Below are positions 18,402 to 27,516 of a stretch of DNA of 64,000 nucleotides, piece after piece (the first letter of the stretch is position 1; each line of letters starts with the position of its first letter). The position numbers and the translations under genes are program-made. The notes below the pieces were generated by a model, which was given only the letters and a program-made list of their open reading frames with translations, was not told the origin of the DNA and did not search any database. Origin of the DNA: Cohnella panacarvi Gsoil 349 (GTDB lineage: Bacteria; Bacillota; Bacilli; Paenibacillales; Paenibacillaceae); assembly GCF_000515335.1 (NCBI RefSeq), contig NZ_KI911563.1:387735-451734 (forward strand), written 5' to 3'.

Positions 18402-18731
18402 AAAAATTCGATTTTTTCTTGAATTGATTATACTGATAAATTCTTACTTTTTGTTGAATTTATAACAATATGGAGTTTTTTGCAATCGGAACAGATTCTT
18501 GGCATCGGAAATAGACAAGAATTGTGTCGATACAATGAAAAAAACGCGATATACGCGGATCAGAATCGGTACATATTCTTGTCCTCCGACTATTGTCAGT
18601 TGTCTAGAGTGCGCTCTTCGATATTTTTAACCTTGAGCCGCATCCTTGTTCATGTAGTCAGGTCAGGCTGCGCACCAAAGAAATTTTAATATTCTACGTT
18701 GCTTACAGGCAGATTTAAGCTCGTGAATGTC
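18402..18731. other. Intergenic region, promoter of the SLH-PKD operon
   Basis: This stretch has no convincing gene. A 69-codon plus-strand frame (18480-18689) has no ribosome site or recognisable product. The AT-rich part near 18430 probably contains the SLH gene promoter. Beyond it I see nothing I can name. Confidence 0.5.
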
Positions 18732-18758
18732 AAAAAAACTCCGCACCGCGCGCGGAGT
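18732..18758 (-). terminator. Terminator of the short-chain dehydrogenase gene
   Basis: Stem ACTCCGC (18738-18744) with GCGGAGT (18752-18758), followed by seven T on the minus strand, 22 bp past the stop of the dehydrogenase gene. The stem is identical to that at 5600-5620. Confidence 0.85.
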
Positions 18759-18780
18759 CTTATCAATGTAGCAATGCAGA

Positions 18781-19497
18781 TTACGGATTCGTCGACCACA
18801 AGCCTGCGGACTTCACGAACACTCTCGGATTCAGCTTAAGCTGAGCCACAATCAATTCCGCTAGATCTTCAGGCTGCGCCACTTTATCCGGATTTCCGTC
18901 CGTCAGCTTCTGTTCAATGGCCAGATCGGTTGCGATCGTGCTCGGTGTCAACGCCGTGACACGGATGTTATGTTTGCGAACCTCTTGCATGAGCGATTCG
19001 GTCAAGCCCAGAACGGCGAATTTCGATGCGCTGTATGCGCTGGTTACCGCAGCGCCGCGTTCGCCGGCCGTCGACGATACATTGACGATGTCGCCGGCTT
19101 GTCTATCGATCATTTGTGGCAGAACGGCTCTCGTGACATTATAGACGCCCATCAGGTTCACGCGGATGATATTCTCCCATTCTTCAGGCGTAAGCTCAAG
19201 GAATTTACCGAATTTGGCGGTGCCCGCATTGTTAATGACGATGTCGATCGCACCAAGTTCAGTTTGGATCCGGTCGACGGCTTGCGTTACCGAACTCAAA
19301 TCCTTCACGTCAACCGCAGCGATCGATGCCTTAACGCCAAGCGCCTGAATCTCCTGCCGGACCTTCTCCAAGTTGGACAAGGTCATCCCGATCAGACCGA
19401 GGTTTACGCCTTCTTGGGCTAATGCGACGGCTACGGCGCGACCGATCCCGCGCCCGGCTCCCGTTACGAGAGCGACTTTCCCTTGTAACGATTGCAT
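18781..19497 (-). CDS. Short-chain dehydrogenase, 3-ketoacyl-ACP-reductase-like
   Basis: This 238-residue Rossmann-fold NAD(P)H oxidoreductase has the cofactor motif 'TGAGRGIG', 'NNAG', the catalytic Ser in 'IVNVSST' and the YxxxK motif in '[10 protein letters not shown]'. It is closest to FabG-like 3-ketoacyl reductases, but it is a single gene away from fatty-acid genes, so its substrate is open. The ATG at 19497 is used; the frame runs 8 codons further to a TTG without support. It is followed by its own terminator. Confidence 0.88.
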   Translation of the reverse strand: MQSLQGKVALVTGAGRGIGRAVAVALAQEGVNLGLIGMTLSNLEKVRQEIQALGVKASIAAVDVKDLSSVTQAVDRIQTELGAIDIVINNAGTAKFGKFLELTPEEWENIIRVNLMGVYNVTRAVLPQMIDRQAGDIVNVSSTAGERGAAVTSAYSASKFAVLGLTESLMQEVRKHNIRVTALTPSTIATDLAIEQKLTDGNPDKVAQPEDLAELIVAQLKLNPRVFVKSAGLWSTNP

Positions 19498-19555
19498 GTA
19501 TGATCCCTGCTTTCTATTCAACTATAACTGTCCTTCTAAGTTTGTATAACGCAGG

Positions 19556-20350
19556 TTATCGGTAAACCTTCACTTCAAGCGTGTCCAGCCGTTTAAACTC
19601 ATAGCCGCGTGCTCTAGCTTCATCGATAATATTATCTAAAGCCAAAGTATTGTCGCGCGATACGGTGTGAAGCAGAATAACCGCGCCCGGATGCAGTTGA
19701 CCGATAACATTCGTATACGCGTAGTTCCAGCCCTGCTGTCTGTTCGTTTCCCAGTCCCTGTATGCGATCGACCAGAAGACGTTCGTATAGCCGTGCTTCT
19801 GGCTTTCGCCAAGCACTCTATTGTTGAAGATGCCTCGCGGAGGCCTTACGTAGTTCATGGTTTGTTGTTGCGTTAATTTAGCGACCTCTATACGGACCTT
19901 TTCCAATTCCTGCCGAATTTGTTCATCCGATATTCGCGTCATATCCGGATGGCTCCATGAATGGTTGCCGATCAAATGCCCTTCGTTTGCCATTCGCTTC
20001 ACAAGTTCCGGTTGCTCCTTGACGAAGTGTCCCGTTACGAAGAATATCGCGGGTACCTGCTTCTCCTTTAGAACATCTAGAATTTGGCCGGTGTTGCCGT
20101 TCTCGTATCCGTTATCGAAAGTCAGGTAAAGTTCCTTCTTGTCCGTATTTCCCAAGAAAATGGCCTGATGGTTCTTCAGGATCGGCATGAATCCTTCTTC
20201 GGCTATCGAAGGAAGCTGTCCTCCCCGGCTTTTCTTAAATCCGAAATGAAAAGGCTCGGCTTGAACGGCCGCCGCTGAAGCCGGAATCGCTTGGAATGCC
20301 AGCGCAAGAATGAACAGGACGGCCAATGCAGTCGCCGACTTGTTTCTCAT
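19556..20350 (-). CDS. pdaA: PdaA-type muramic-acid de-N-acetylase
   Basis: The 264-residue protein has a signal peptide ('MRNKSATALAVLFILALAFQ') and a NodB-type polysaccharide deacetylase domain. The motifs are 'LTFDNGYENGNT', zinc ligands in 'GNHSWSHPD', 'VRPPRG' and 'ILLHTVSRDN'. The Asn in 'FDNGYE' and the total length are typical of PdaA. In Bacillus, PdaA removes the acetyl group of muramic acid during spore cortex synthesis so that muramic delta-lactam can form, which cortex-lytic enzymes need for germination. It is separated from the upstream HlyD-like gene by 75 bp. Confidence 0.92.
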   Translation of the reverse strand: MRNKSATALAVLFILALAFQAIPASAAAVQAEPFHFGFKKSRGGQLPSIAEEGFMPILKNHQAIFLGNTDKKELYLTFDNGYENGNTGQILDVLKEKQVPAIFFVTGHFVKEQPELVKRMANEGHLIGNHSWSHPDMTRISDEQIRQELEKVRIEVAKLTQQQTMNYVRPPRGIFNNRVLGESQKHGYTNVFWSIAYRDWETNRQQGWNYAYTNVIGQLHPGAVILLHTVSRDNTLALDNIIDEARARGYEFKRLDTLEVKVYR

Positions 20351-20425
20351 ATTTATTCCCCCTTGTATAGTCTATAGGCTACTTTTTGCGGGGAACACTC
20401 CAATTATGCATGAACTCCGGTTCGG

Positions 20426-21556
20426 TCAACGTCTGACGCGCATCCCGTCCATCAGGAAGCCCGTACTGTTCAAGATCACTTCCTGCTGCCCGAACAGTCC
20501 TTCGGCGACGGAAACGACGTAGCTATTGGAATCCGCGATCTTAATTGGCGTCTCGACCGCGTAGAAGGCATTGCCTAGCGCTCCTTCCCTGCTCTCCAGC
20601 GTAAAGACGTACGTCCCTCGTCCATCTTGATGTACGGCTTCTTTGGGTACGATGACGGTTTGTTCCTTGCTGCTCTTCGCTATCTTCACCCGCACGCGCT
20701 CTCCGCCAATAAGCTGATCGTCCTCCAACCTGATTTTCACGCTGCTTGGTTGTATAGCCGATGCATTCAAGCCAGACGGATTGCCCTCAGGAGCTCCGGG
20801 CATCCCGTCATCCACCGCTTCGATCGTTCCCGTTAGCTGCCGGCTTTCTTTGCCGGTCAGCGAGATTTGATTCAGCTCCTCTCCAATCTCGAGCATGCCC
20901 GCAACGTCTCCAGGCACTTGAAGCTGAATTTGATAGCCTTTGGAGGAATCCGTCAGCACAACGTCCGGCAATCCCCCTGGTCCGGAGCCGGCAAGCGCGT
21001 TAACCTGAACGACGATACCGGCGAACGGAGCGAGCACCGACTGACCTTCGGCGATACTTTTCTGGAGACTCTGTATATGGTTCTTCTGCGAGGCGAGATC
21101 GAGCTTGGCCGAATCAAGCGCGATCTTGGCGGCAGCCAGCTTACCCTCGTCGCCTTCGGTTGCCGCAACCTTATAATCCGTTTGAAGCTGACTATAGGAA
21201 AGCTGTTGCTTCTTCAGATTGTTCAACATGTCTTCCAACTGCAGCTTGGCCTCGCCGTTGTCGTATGCAATCAGCTTCTGCCCGTTATCGACCTTGTCTC
21301 CTGTCTTGACGAAGACTTGGTTCACCTTCCAACCCGCCGGATTATGAATGTCCCGTGTCCGGACGGGCTGAACCGTGGCGCTTCCTTCGTATTCATGCGT
21401 AATCGAGCCTTGCGAAGCAAGCTGCGTATACACTTTCGGCAGAGACATTCCCCGGATCGTATTCCCGGCCAGCGTGCACGCCGCGAGCAGAGCCAGGAAC
21501 AGACCGGAGATCAGCCGGAGTTGGCGTTGGCTAAACCCGGACGTCCTTCCTTCCAT
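20426..21556 (-). CDS. HlyD/RND-type periplasmic adaptor-like protein
   Basis: The 376-residue protein begins with one N-terminal membrane segment ('LISGLFLALLAACTLAG'). A biotinyl-lipoyl-like half ('QVFVKTGDKVDNGQKL'), a helical hairpin (about residues 100-165), the second lipoyl half ('VLAPFAGIVVQVNALAG') and beta-barrel domains follow. Such adaptors usually pair with MacB or RND pumps. Here it is the last gene of a sugar-ABC-importer operon (18 bp after the permease) with no export ATPase nearby. The ATG at 21556 follows GGGAG; an earlier TTG is less likely. Confidence 0.82.
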   Translation of the reverse strand: MEGRTSGFSQRQLRLISGLFLALLAACTLAGNTIRGMSLPKVYTQLASQGSITHEYEGSATVQPVRTRDIHNPAGWKVNQVFVKTGDKVDNGQKLIAYDNGEAKLQLEDMLNNLKKQQLSYSQLQTDYKVAATEGDEGKLAAAKIALDSAKLDLASQKNHIQSLQKSIAEGQSVLAPFAGIVVQVNALAGSGPGGLPDVVLTDSSKGYQIQLQVPGDVAGMLEIGEELNQISLTGKESRQLTGTIEAVDDGMPGAPEGNPSGLNASAIQPSSVKIRLEDDQLIGGERVRVKIAKSSKEQTVIVPKEAVHQDGRGTYVFTLESREGALGNAFYAVETPIKIADSNSYVVSVAEGLFGQQEVILNSTGFLMDGMRVRR

Positions 21557-21574
21557 TACGATCACTCCCGACAA

Positions 21575-22453
21575 TTATCCTTTGATGCCCGAATGCTGAA
21601 TGCCTTCCACGAAATACGATTCCGCATAGAGGAACAACAACACCATCGGAGCCATATAAAGCGAAGAAGCCGCAAAGCCGACTCCTCTCGCCGATTGGTT
21701 GATCTGCGCCAAATAGAGCGACAACGGCTGCTTGCCGGCGTCCTGAAGGAAGATGAGCGGTTGCTCGATCATGTTCCAGTAATCGACGAACAGCAGCACC
21801 GTCAGCGCGGCAAGCCCCGGCTTGGCGAGCGGCAGAATGACCCGCGCGAATATCGTAAGCTGTCCGGCGCCGTCGATTCGGGCGGCTTCCGTTAGCGCGT
21901 AAGGGATATGAGACATGAACTGACGCATCATGAACACTCCGAACGCTCCGAATATGCCGGGCAATATGATTGCCGACGGACGATTCATAAGGCCAAGCTC
22001 ATGAAGGACGAGATAGTTGGGAACAAGCGTAACCTGGAACGGCATAAGCATCGTCATCAGATAGACGAAAAATAGCTTATCCCGCCCGGGAAACCGCAGC
22101 TTGGCGAAGGCGTATGCAGCCATCGACCCCACTAGGGCTTGGCCGGCGACGATTGGTACGACGAGACCGGCCGAATTCCAGAACATGCTCAGAAATTTCG
22201 GGCTTAGAATCAAGACCTGAGAGTATTGCGCCAACGTCAGCCAGTCCGGCAGAAGCTTAAGGTTGACGAACGCCTCTTGGCCGCCGTTAGCCGTATCTAC
22301 CATTTTCCCGATCAGATCGTAATTCAAGCCAATCTCCGCTTCCGACATCAGAGAACTCACGAGCGTAAGTCCGATCGGGAACAGTACGGCAGCTGCAAGC
22401 GCGACTAGCAGTAAGGTTAGGATCAGCCCGGACAAGCGTGGACGGTCGTTCAT
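21575..22453 (-). CDS. Sugar ABC transporter permease, MalG type
   Basis: The 292-residue protein has six hydrophobic segments. The EAA loop, which docks the ATPase, is at 'EAARIDGAGQLTIFARVILP'. The length and the ending 'GIQHSGIKG' are typical of the second permease of carbohydrate uptake ABC transporters (CUT1). It lies 15 bp after the first permease gene. No ATPase gene is in the operon, so a shared MsmX-like ATPase is likely. Confidence 0.9.
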   Translation of the reverse strand: MNDRPRLSGLILTLLLVALAAAVLFPIGLTLVSSLMSEAEIGLNYDLIGKMVDTANGGQEAFVNLKLLPDWLTLAQYSQVLILSPKFLSMFWNSAGLVVPIVAGQALVGSMAAYAFAKLRFPGRDKLFFVYLMTMLMPFQVTLVPNYLVLHELGLMNRPSAIILPGIFGAFGVFMMRQFMSHIPYALTEAARIDGAGQLTIFARVILPLAKPGLAALTVLLFVDYWNMIEQPLIFLQDAGKQPLSLYLAQINQSARGVGFAASSLYMAPMVLLFLYAESYFVEGIQHSGIKG

Positions 22454-22468
22454 TCTCTCCCTCCTCTC

Positions 22469-23347
22469 CTACTCCGTATTCTCGCGAAACCGTCGTTCCG
22501 CCCGCAGCAGACCGGAGGTCAGGACGACGATGCAAGCAACCATTAGCGTGGCCGCCGCCGTCAGCTTCTGGACATCCAGCTCGAAGAACATGTTGTTCAT
22601 GTAGTGCTGGAGCATATAGAGCCGGTCATACGGGTAATCTCCGGCAAGCAGATACGTTTCCCGGAACACTTTGAATGAATGAATGATAGAGATCAGCAGC
22701 ACGAAGAACAGGGTCGGCGTCAAATAAACCAGCGTGATATGGCGGAACCGATGCCACCTGCCGGCACCTTCGAGGGATGCCGTCTCATAGTAATCCTTAG
22801 GAATCGATTGCAAGCCTGCCAGAAGCAGGATCATGTCATATCCGACGTTCTTCCATATATACATGACGACGACAATGCTCATCGACCAGTTCGACTGCAT
22901 CCAATCGATCCGGTTATGCCCCATGCCGTGCAGCCATGCGTTTAAAGTTCCGTTCCAGTCGAAGAAAATTTGCCACACCGTTACGACCGAAGCCACGGGC
23001 ACGACGAGAGGCAGAATAAAGGAAGTCCGCAGCCAACTGCGCAGAAACAGCGGCCGGTTCAATACAATGGCAAGGGCCAAAGACATGGCGATCAAGAGAG
23101 GTACGCTAATGGCCGTGAAAATAACGGTATTCCCCGCAGCTTTGCGGAAGGAAGCGCTGTGCAGCAAATCCGCGTAATTGCCGATGCCGACGAACTCCCC
23201 GCCAAGCGAGCCGTCCGTGAAAGACTCGTACAATCCGAGCAAGAACGGAATCAGATAAAAGACGGAGAAACCGATTAGACTCGGCAGGAGGAACAGCGCG
23301 GCGGCAACGCCATCCCCCCTCGGCGGCCGAAAATGGAGGCTATTCAT
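22469..23347 (-). CDS. Sugar ABC transporter permease, MalF/UgpA type
   Basis: The 292-residue protein has six membrane segments and an EAA loop 'YYETASLEGAGRWHRFRHIT'. It forms the CUT1 importer channel with the MalG-type permease that follows. The start overlaps the end of the upstream substrate-binding gene by 8 bp, which suggests translational coupling. The transported sugar cannot be read from the sequence. Confidence 0.9.
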   Translation of the reverse strand: MNSLHFRPPRGDGVAAALFLLPSLIGFSVFYLIPFLLGLYESFTDGSLGGEFVGIGNYADLLHSASFRKAAGNTVIFTAISVPLLIAMSLALAIVLNRPLFLRSWLRTSFILPLVVPVASVVTVWQIFFDWNGTLNAWLHGMGHNRIDWMQSNWSMSIVVVMYIWKNVGYDMILLLAGLQSIPKDYYETASLEGAGRWHRFRHITLVYLTPTLFFVLLISIIHSFKVFRETYLLAGDYPYDRLYMLQHYMNNMFFELDVQKLTAAATLMVACIVVLTSGLLRAERRFRENTE

Positions 23348-24734
23348 TTAAGACCGTCATCGCCTTATTCTGAATCAAGTCCGCCACATTCTCGGCGGAT
23401 TTCTGTCCGGCGAATAAGGCATTCGAATTGGCGTATACAATGTCCAGTATTTTGCCTGATTCATTCTTCTTGCGGGATGCAGACTCCGCGAAGCCTTCAA
23501 GCTTGTCGAGCTGAGTCTCATTCACCTTGAACGGTGCGCTAGGAGTCGAGCCCAAGCTAGGAGGTGTGAACATGCCTTTGTCCTTCAAGGCTCGCACGGC
23601 TTCCGCGAATCGCGCTTTATTGACCGGAAGACCGATCGTCGTATGGTCCATCAAGAATTTCAAGAACGACCAGGCTTCGTCTTTGACGTTCGAGTTCGCG
23701 TTGATTCCAAACTCGTCCCGCGTCTGGAAGGATGCGCCAGCCGTCTCTTCGCCTGCATGGGGCTTCACGTAGAACGCGGTATCCTTCCCGAAAGTATTTA
23801 GTGTGATTAAATAATCTTCCGGGGATGTGATCGTGATATTCGCAAAGTAACCTCTGCCTTGCTTGCCGACAATGCCGTCGTCGTACATGCTCTTGATTTG
23901 CTTCAGCAATTCGATGAATGCAGGAGAATCGAAACTTGCTTTCCGATTTGTCTCGTCCACGAATCGGCTGTAATTGTCCGCTACCACGCTGCGCACGAAA
24001 TAATCGGAGCCGCCGACCTGTAGACCTTCCCCGCTTACGATGGCCGAGTCGTATTTCCCCCTAGCCTCTACAAGCTCTCTTCCCGTCTTCATGAACTCAT
24101 CCCACGTCCATGTCCGGTCGTCGAAGGTTACGCCGGTCGCGGCGATTGCGGCTTTGTCGCCGGCCATGCCGCTTAAGCTGAAGGATAACGGAAGCCTGTA
24201 AATACCGCTTTCGGACAAACCGCCGCTCAGTACGTTGTCGAAATAGTCCGTATTGCGGAAGGTCTTGTCTCCATCCATCTTGGCCTTAAGATCTTCGAGC
24301 AAATGATGTCTCTCATAGTCATCCGCCGCCAAATAGCGAAGATCGATCAGGTCGGGCCCTTTCCCGGACAGCATCGCCGTATTGGTGGACGTCGTGAATT
24401 TCTCGATATCGGCATCGTTCTGTTCCCCGCTTCCCTCTTCACCGAAAGGCCTGCTTAAGCCATATTGGAATTGGATCGTCACGCCGGGATGCTCGGCTTC
24501 ATACGCTTTAGCCGCCCTTTCGTATTGCTCGTCGGGCCAGAATGCCGAGAAAACAATCGTCTTCTTGCCGCCGGAAGGAGGCGTTTCCTCCCCCGCGTCA
24601 GCGCCCGACGATCCGTTGGACGCGTTGGAGGTGCCATTAGTCTGATCGCTGCCGCTTACATTATTGCTGTTGCATGCGGCCAGAGAAAGGATGATAACAG
24701 CCAATGAAAGTAACAGGAGTCCGATTGTCTTCAT
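23340..24734 (-). CDS. Extracellular solute-binding lipoprotein (second of two)
   Basis: A 464-residue MalE/UgpB-like binding protein. The lipoprotein signal has lipobox 'LAAC' near residue 20, followed by a Ser/Gly/Asn-rich linker and the family start 'KKTIVFSAFWPDEQYERAAK'. The ATG at 24734 lies 9 bp after AAGGGA; an ATG three codons earlier is too close to that site. The ending 'FAGQKSAENVADLIQNKAMT' is nearly the same as in the upstream paralog at 24758-26170, so the pair arose by tandem duplication. Both probably serve the two permeases that follow. Confidence 0.9.
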   Translation of the reverse strand: MKTIGLLLLSLAVIILSLAACNSNNVSGSDQTNGTSNASNGSSGADAGEETPPSGGKKTIVFSAFWPDEQYERAAKAYEAEHPGVTIQFQYGLSRPFGEEGSGEQNDADIEKFTTSTNTAMLSGKGPDLIDLRYLAADDYERHHLLEDLKAKMDGDKTFRNTDYFDNVLSGGLSESGIYRLPLSFSLSGMAGDKAAIAATGVTFDDRTWTWDEFMKTGRELVEARGKYDSAIVSGEGLQVGGSDYFVRSVVADNYSRFVDETNRKASFDSPAFIELLKQIKSMYDDGIVGKQGRGYFANITITSPEDYLITLNTFGKDTAFYVKPHAGEETAGASFQTRDEFGINANSNVKDEAWSFLKFLMDHTTIGLPVNKARFAEAVRALKDKGMFTPPSLGSTPSAPFKVNETQLDKLEGFAESASRKKNESGKILDIVYANSNALFAGQKSAENVADLIQNKAMTVLNE

Positions 24735-24757
24735 CTCATTCATTCCCTTGTCCGTTA

Positions 24758-26170
24758 TTATTCGTTCAGGTATGTCATGGCTTTATTCTGGACCAGGCTA
24801 GCTACCGCTTCCGCGGACTTCTGTCCGGCGAAAAAAGCTTTGGATTCCTTGACGATCAAATCTGTTAGCTTGTCGGTATCGTCGTCCCGTACTTGGTGAA
24901 CGGCTCCGTTCACATACGCGTCAAGTCTGTTCAGCATGGCCTCGTCTACTCGAATCATGCCGCCATGAAGCGGCCCTTCCTCGGCGGATTGAAACGATCC
25001 TTGCTTCTTCAGCTCCGCAAGCTGCTTCTCGTACGCCGACTTGTTGACGGGAAAGCCTGTCGTCGCATCCGACGATTGATTGTCCTCCTGCAGCATGAAT
25101 TTCACGAAATCCCAAGCCTCCTGTTTCACCTTAGACCGTGCGCTTACGGCGACGCTCCGATAGGTCTTGAAATATCCGCCTGCCGCAATGTCCTGCGCGT
25201 GCGGCTTGGCGTACAGCTTCATATGATCGCCGCTTCCCGGATCAAACAACTTCGTGCCGAGACCGTATACTTGCATCGATTCCAAATAATCCTTCGGGGA
25301 ATTAATCTGCACGCTCCGGAAATACGCGTTCATCCCGCGTCCGTCCTTGGACACCAGCTCATCGTCGAACATGGTTTTCACCTGCTTCATTAGTCCGGTG
25401 AAGGACGCCGAATCGAAACTCGCCTCTCCTTTCTCGGGATTGACGAATAAGGAGTAGTTGTCTCTTACCATCTCGCCAAGCAAATACTCAGGTCCTTCAT
25501 AGGACAGGGCGGACGGCAGTCCGCCGCTTGCGATCATCTTCTCCGCCGCCGTCGTGAATTCGTTCCATGTCCAGGATTGGTCATCGAATTTCACCCCCGT
25601 CTTCGCGATCGTGGCCTCATCCCCGGCTAAGCCCATCAGGAAGAAGGAGAGCGGCATCGCGTACATCGCCTCTCCGAAGCGAACGTTGTCCAGCACGTTC
25701 GTAAAATAATCGCTCTTCTTGAACGCTTTGTCCTCCTGTATCATCGGGGTCAGATCTGCCAGGAGCCCGTGTTTCACGTAGCTGACGACGGGCAGCATAT
25801 CGGTCTCCATCAGATCGGGGCCTTTGCCCGCGAGCATAGCCGCATTCATGGTCGAGATGTATTTCTCCATATCGGATTCCAGCGTTGCGTCGGAGGTATA
25901 CACGCTTTCCAGCTTAATCTCGATATCCGGATGCTTGGCCTCGTAAGCTTTTTTGGCTGCCTCGTATTTGGGATCTTGCCAGAAGGTAGAGAAGACGATC
26001 GTTTTCTTGCCGCCATGGGGAGTATCGTCCTTCCCGTTCGAAGCAGGGACGGAAGATGAGTCTGCCGCGTGATTGTCCGCATGGTTGCCGATTGCCTGAC
26101 CGCCGTTGCAGGCGGTTAAAGCGATAGCAAGCAAACCGCTTGCCAAGATGACGGAGCCGTATTTTTTCAT
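24758..26170 (-). CDS. Extracellular solute-binding lipoprotein (first of two)
   Basis: A 470-residue lipoprotein with lipobox 'LTAC', a linker rich in Asn, His, Ser and Asp, and 'KKTIVFSTFWQDPKYEAAKK' at the start of the binding fold. The ATG at 26170 follows AAAGGAG. It is the first gene of the operon; its paralog lies 23 bp downstream. It has one insertion ('LFDPGSGDHMKLYAKPHAQ') relative to the paralog, so the two may bind different ligands. The operon sits next to a two-component system that may control it. Confidence 0.9.
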   Translation of the reverse strand: MKKYGSVILASGLLAIALTACNGGQAIGNHADNHAADSSSVPASNGKDDTPHGGKKTIVFSTFWQDPKYEAAKKAYEAKHPDIEIKLESVYTSDATLESDMEKYISTMNAAMLAGKGPDLMETDMLPVVSYVKHGLLADLTPMIQEDKAFKKSDYFTNVLDNVRFGEAMYAMPLSFFLMGLAGDEATIAKTGVKFDDQSWTWNEFTTAAEKMIASGGLPSALSYEGPEYLLGEMVRDNYSLFVNPEKGEASFDSASFTGLMKQVKTMFDDELVSKDGRGMNAYFRSVQINSPKDYLESMQVYGLGTKLFDPGSGDHMKLYAKPHAQDIAAGGYFKTYRSVAVSARSKVKQEAWDFVKFMLQEDNQSSDATTGFPVNKSAYEKQLAELKKQGSFQSAEEGPLHGGMIRVDEAMLNRLDAYVNGAVHQVRDDDTDKLTDLIVKESKAFFAGQKSAEAVASLVQNKAMTYLNE

Positions 26171-26290
26171 GTCGTAATCTCCTTTGCGCCGGTTGCCTTG
26201 CCATCTCACCGGGTACATGCCCCATTATAGAGAGGAGATATCTCCAAACCTTCATCCTCTTGTGAACAAGTTGTCTCTATCTTGCGAATT

Positions 26291-26330
26291 AAAAACGGCG
26301 GGCAAGACGATTGCACGTCCTGCCCGCCGT
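26291..26330 (-). terminator. Terminator after the propeller lipoprotein gene
   Basis: Perfect 10-bp stem ACGGCGGGCA (26295-26304) with TGCCCGCCGT (26321-26330), followed by TTTTT on the minus strand. It separates the regulatory operon (right) from the transporter operon (left). Confidence 0.88.
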
Positions 26331-26337
26331 ATCGGCG

Positions 26338-27516
26338 TTATTGAAACGCTATGATAAAGGTTTGCAGCCGCTCCCCGGCTTGTGCCGCCGGTGCCGGAGC
26401 AACTACCTGCGTCGACCTGCTCGGCTGCATGCCGCCGTCAACCAGAAGCGCGCCGCCGTTTAAACTCCATACCATCCGGTCAGGAACGACTCCCTGATAA
26501 ACCGGCGTCTGATACAGCACGTTGTTCCCTTGCAGCCTCCCCGCATAGATCGCTTCCTTATCGCTGAGCGTATAAGCGATCGCTTGTCGGTCCGGCGATA
26601 GGCTGAAGCCGGTTACCTTCTCCAGCAGCACGGAAAGCTCTCCGTTGCGCGCATCGTATTGGAACAAAGTGTCGTCGGAACCGAGGAATACGAAACGGTC
26701 GGAATCCATCCAGGTACTGCCGCCGCGTCCCGACGGATGATCGTATTGGACTTCAAAGCTGCCGTCGGCATTCCGCTTGGCCATCGCGACAAGTTTCCCG
26801 TCATCGAGCAGGACGGCATTACCGTCTTCAGACAACCTGACGGAGACGTTTCCGTCCGTATTGTAGCCATGCAGCGGCAACTTTTGTACCGTTCCGTCCC
26901 TCGCGTCGCAGACGACCATGAACTGTTGCGTCCGGTTGCCGTCAGCCTCCATATAAGACAGAAACCGGCTGTTGCTCGACCATTGGATTTGACGCGAGAG
27001 CAACGTCAGCTCCACGATTGGGATGGCCGCGACAGGTTTGGCCGGACGGCTGTCCAGGGGAACGAGAGTCAAATAAGCGCCGTCCGGGGATGTCGTCCAT
27101 TCGGCGATCAACCTTCCGTCAGGCGACAAGCTGATCAGGCTTGTCCCGGAATTCGCATCATTCATCAAGGGCTCAGGCTTCTCATAGGGCGGGGAGAGCA
27201 ACTGCAACCCTACGGTGGACGGAACGGTGAGAGACCCGTTCTCGGAGAAATATCCCACCACGGCTTCTCCGCTAGTCCAACCGAGTACCGAGAGTCCGGA
27301 AGAAGCCAGCGCCGGCAGAGGATAAATCGTGCTCACCCGGAAGGCTTCGCCGATTTCAACGCCGCCCCCCGATTGCTCATCCTCCGTAATAATGATGGTT
27401 TCCGAGGCGGGATCGCCGATGCAGCCGGCAGTCATCGCGAGGAGCCATACCGCAACGAGTATGGCAGTCAACTTCCCAAGCCTTATCCCTCTCCTCTTCT
27501 TGCTATGCGGTATCAT
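26338..27516 (-). CDS. Lipoprotein with beta-propeller-like repeats
   Basis: The 392-residue protein has a positively charged N-terminus, a membrane segment and lipobox 'MTAGC' near residue 31. The mature part shows WD40/TolB-like blades with repeats of the type 'SLSPDGRLIAEWTTSPDG', 'RLSEDGNAVLLDDG' and 'SLSPDRQAIAYTLSD'. Its start overlaps the stop of the sensor kinase gene by 4 bp (ATGA), so the two are translated together. It may be an accessory sensor part for the kinase; that is inference from coupling only. Confidence 0.8.
   Translation of the reverse strand: MIPHSKKRRGIRLGKLTAILVAVWLLAMTAGCIGDPASETIIITEDEQSGGGVEIGEAFRVSTIYPLPALASSGLSVLGWTSGEAVVGYFSENGSLTVPSTVGLQLLSPPYEKPEPLMNDANSGTSLISLSPDGRLIAEWTTSPDGAYLTLVPLDSRPAKPVAAIPIVELTLLSRQIQWSSNSRFLSYMEADGNRTQQFMVVCDARDGTVQKLPLHGYNTDGNVSVRLSEDGNAVLLDDGKLVAMAKRNADGSFEVQYDHPSGRGGSTWMDSDRFVFLGSDDTLFQYDARNGELSVLLEKVTGFSLSPDRQAIAYTLSDKEAIYAGRLQGNNVLYQTPVYQGVVPDRMVWSLNGGALLVDGGMQPSRSTQVVAPAPAAQAGERLQTFIIAFQ

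Noticed and set aside
18480-18689. Plus-strand frame of 69 codons in an intergenic region
   Set aside because: No ribosome site, no signal peptide, unlikely composition.
19556-20350. PdaA-like protein as a chitooligosaccharide (NodB) deacetylase
   Set aside because: The 'TFDNGYENG' form with Asn and the length match PdaA, and the window has other cortex genes.
20867-21895. Plus-strand frame of 342 codons
   Set aside because: It is antisense to the HlyD-like and permease genes, which have clear families; the product is Arg/Gln-rich without domain signs.
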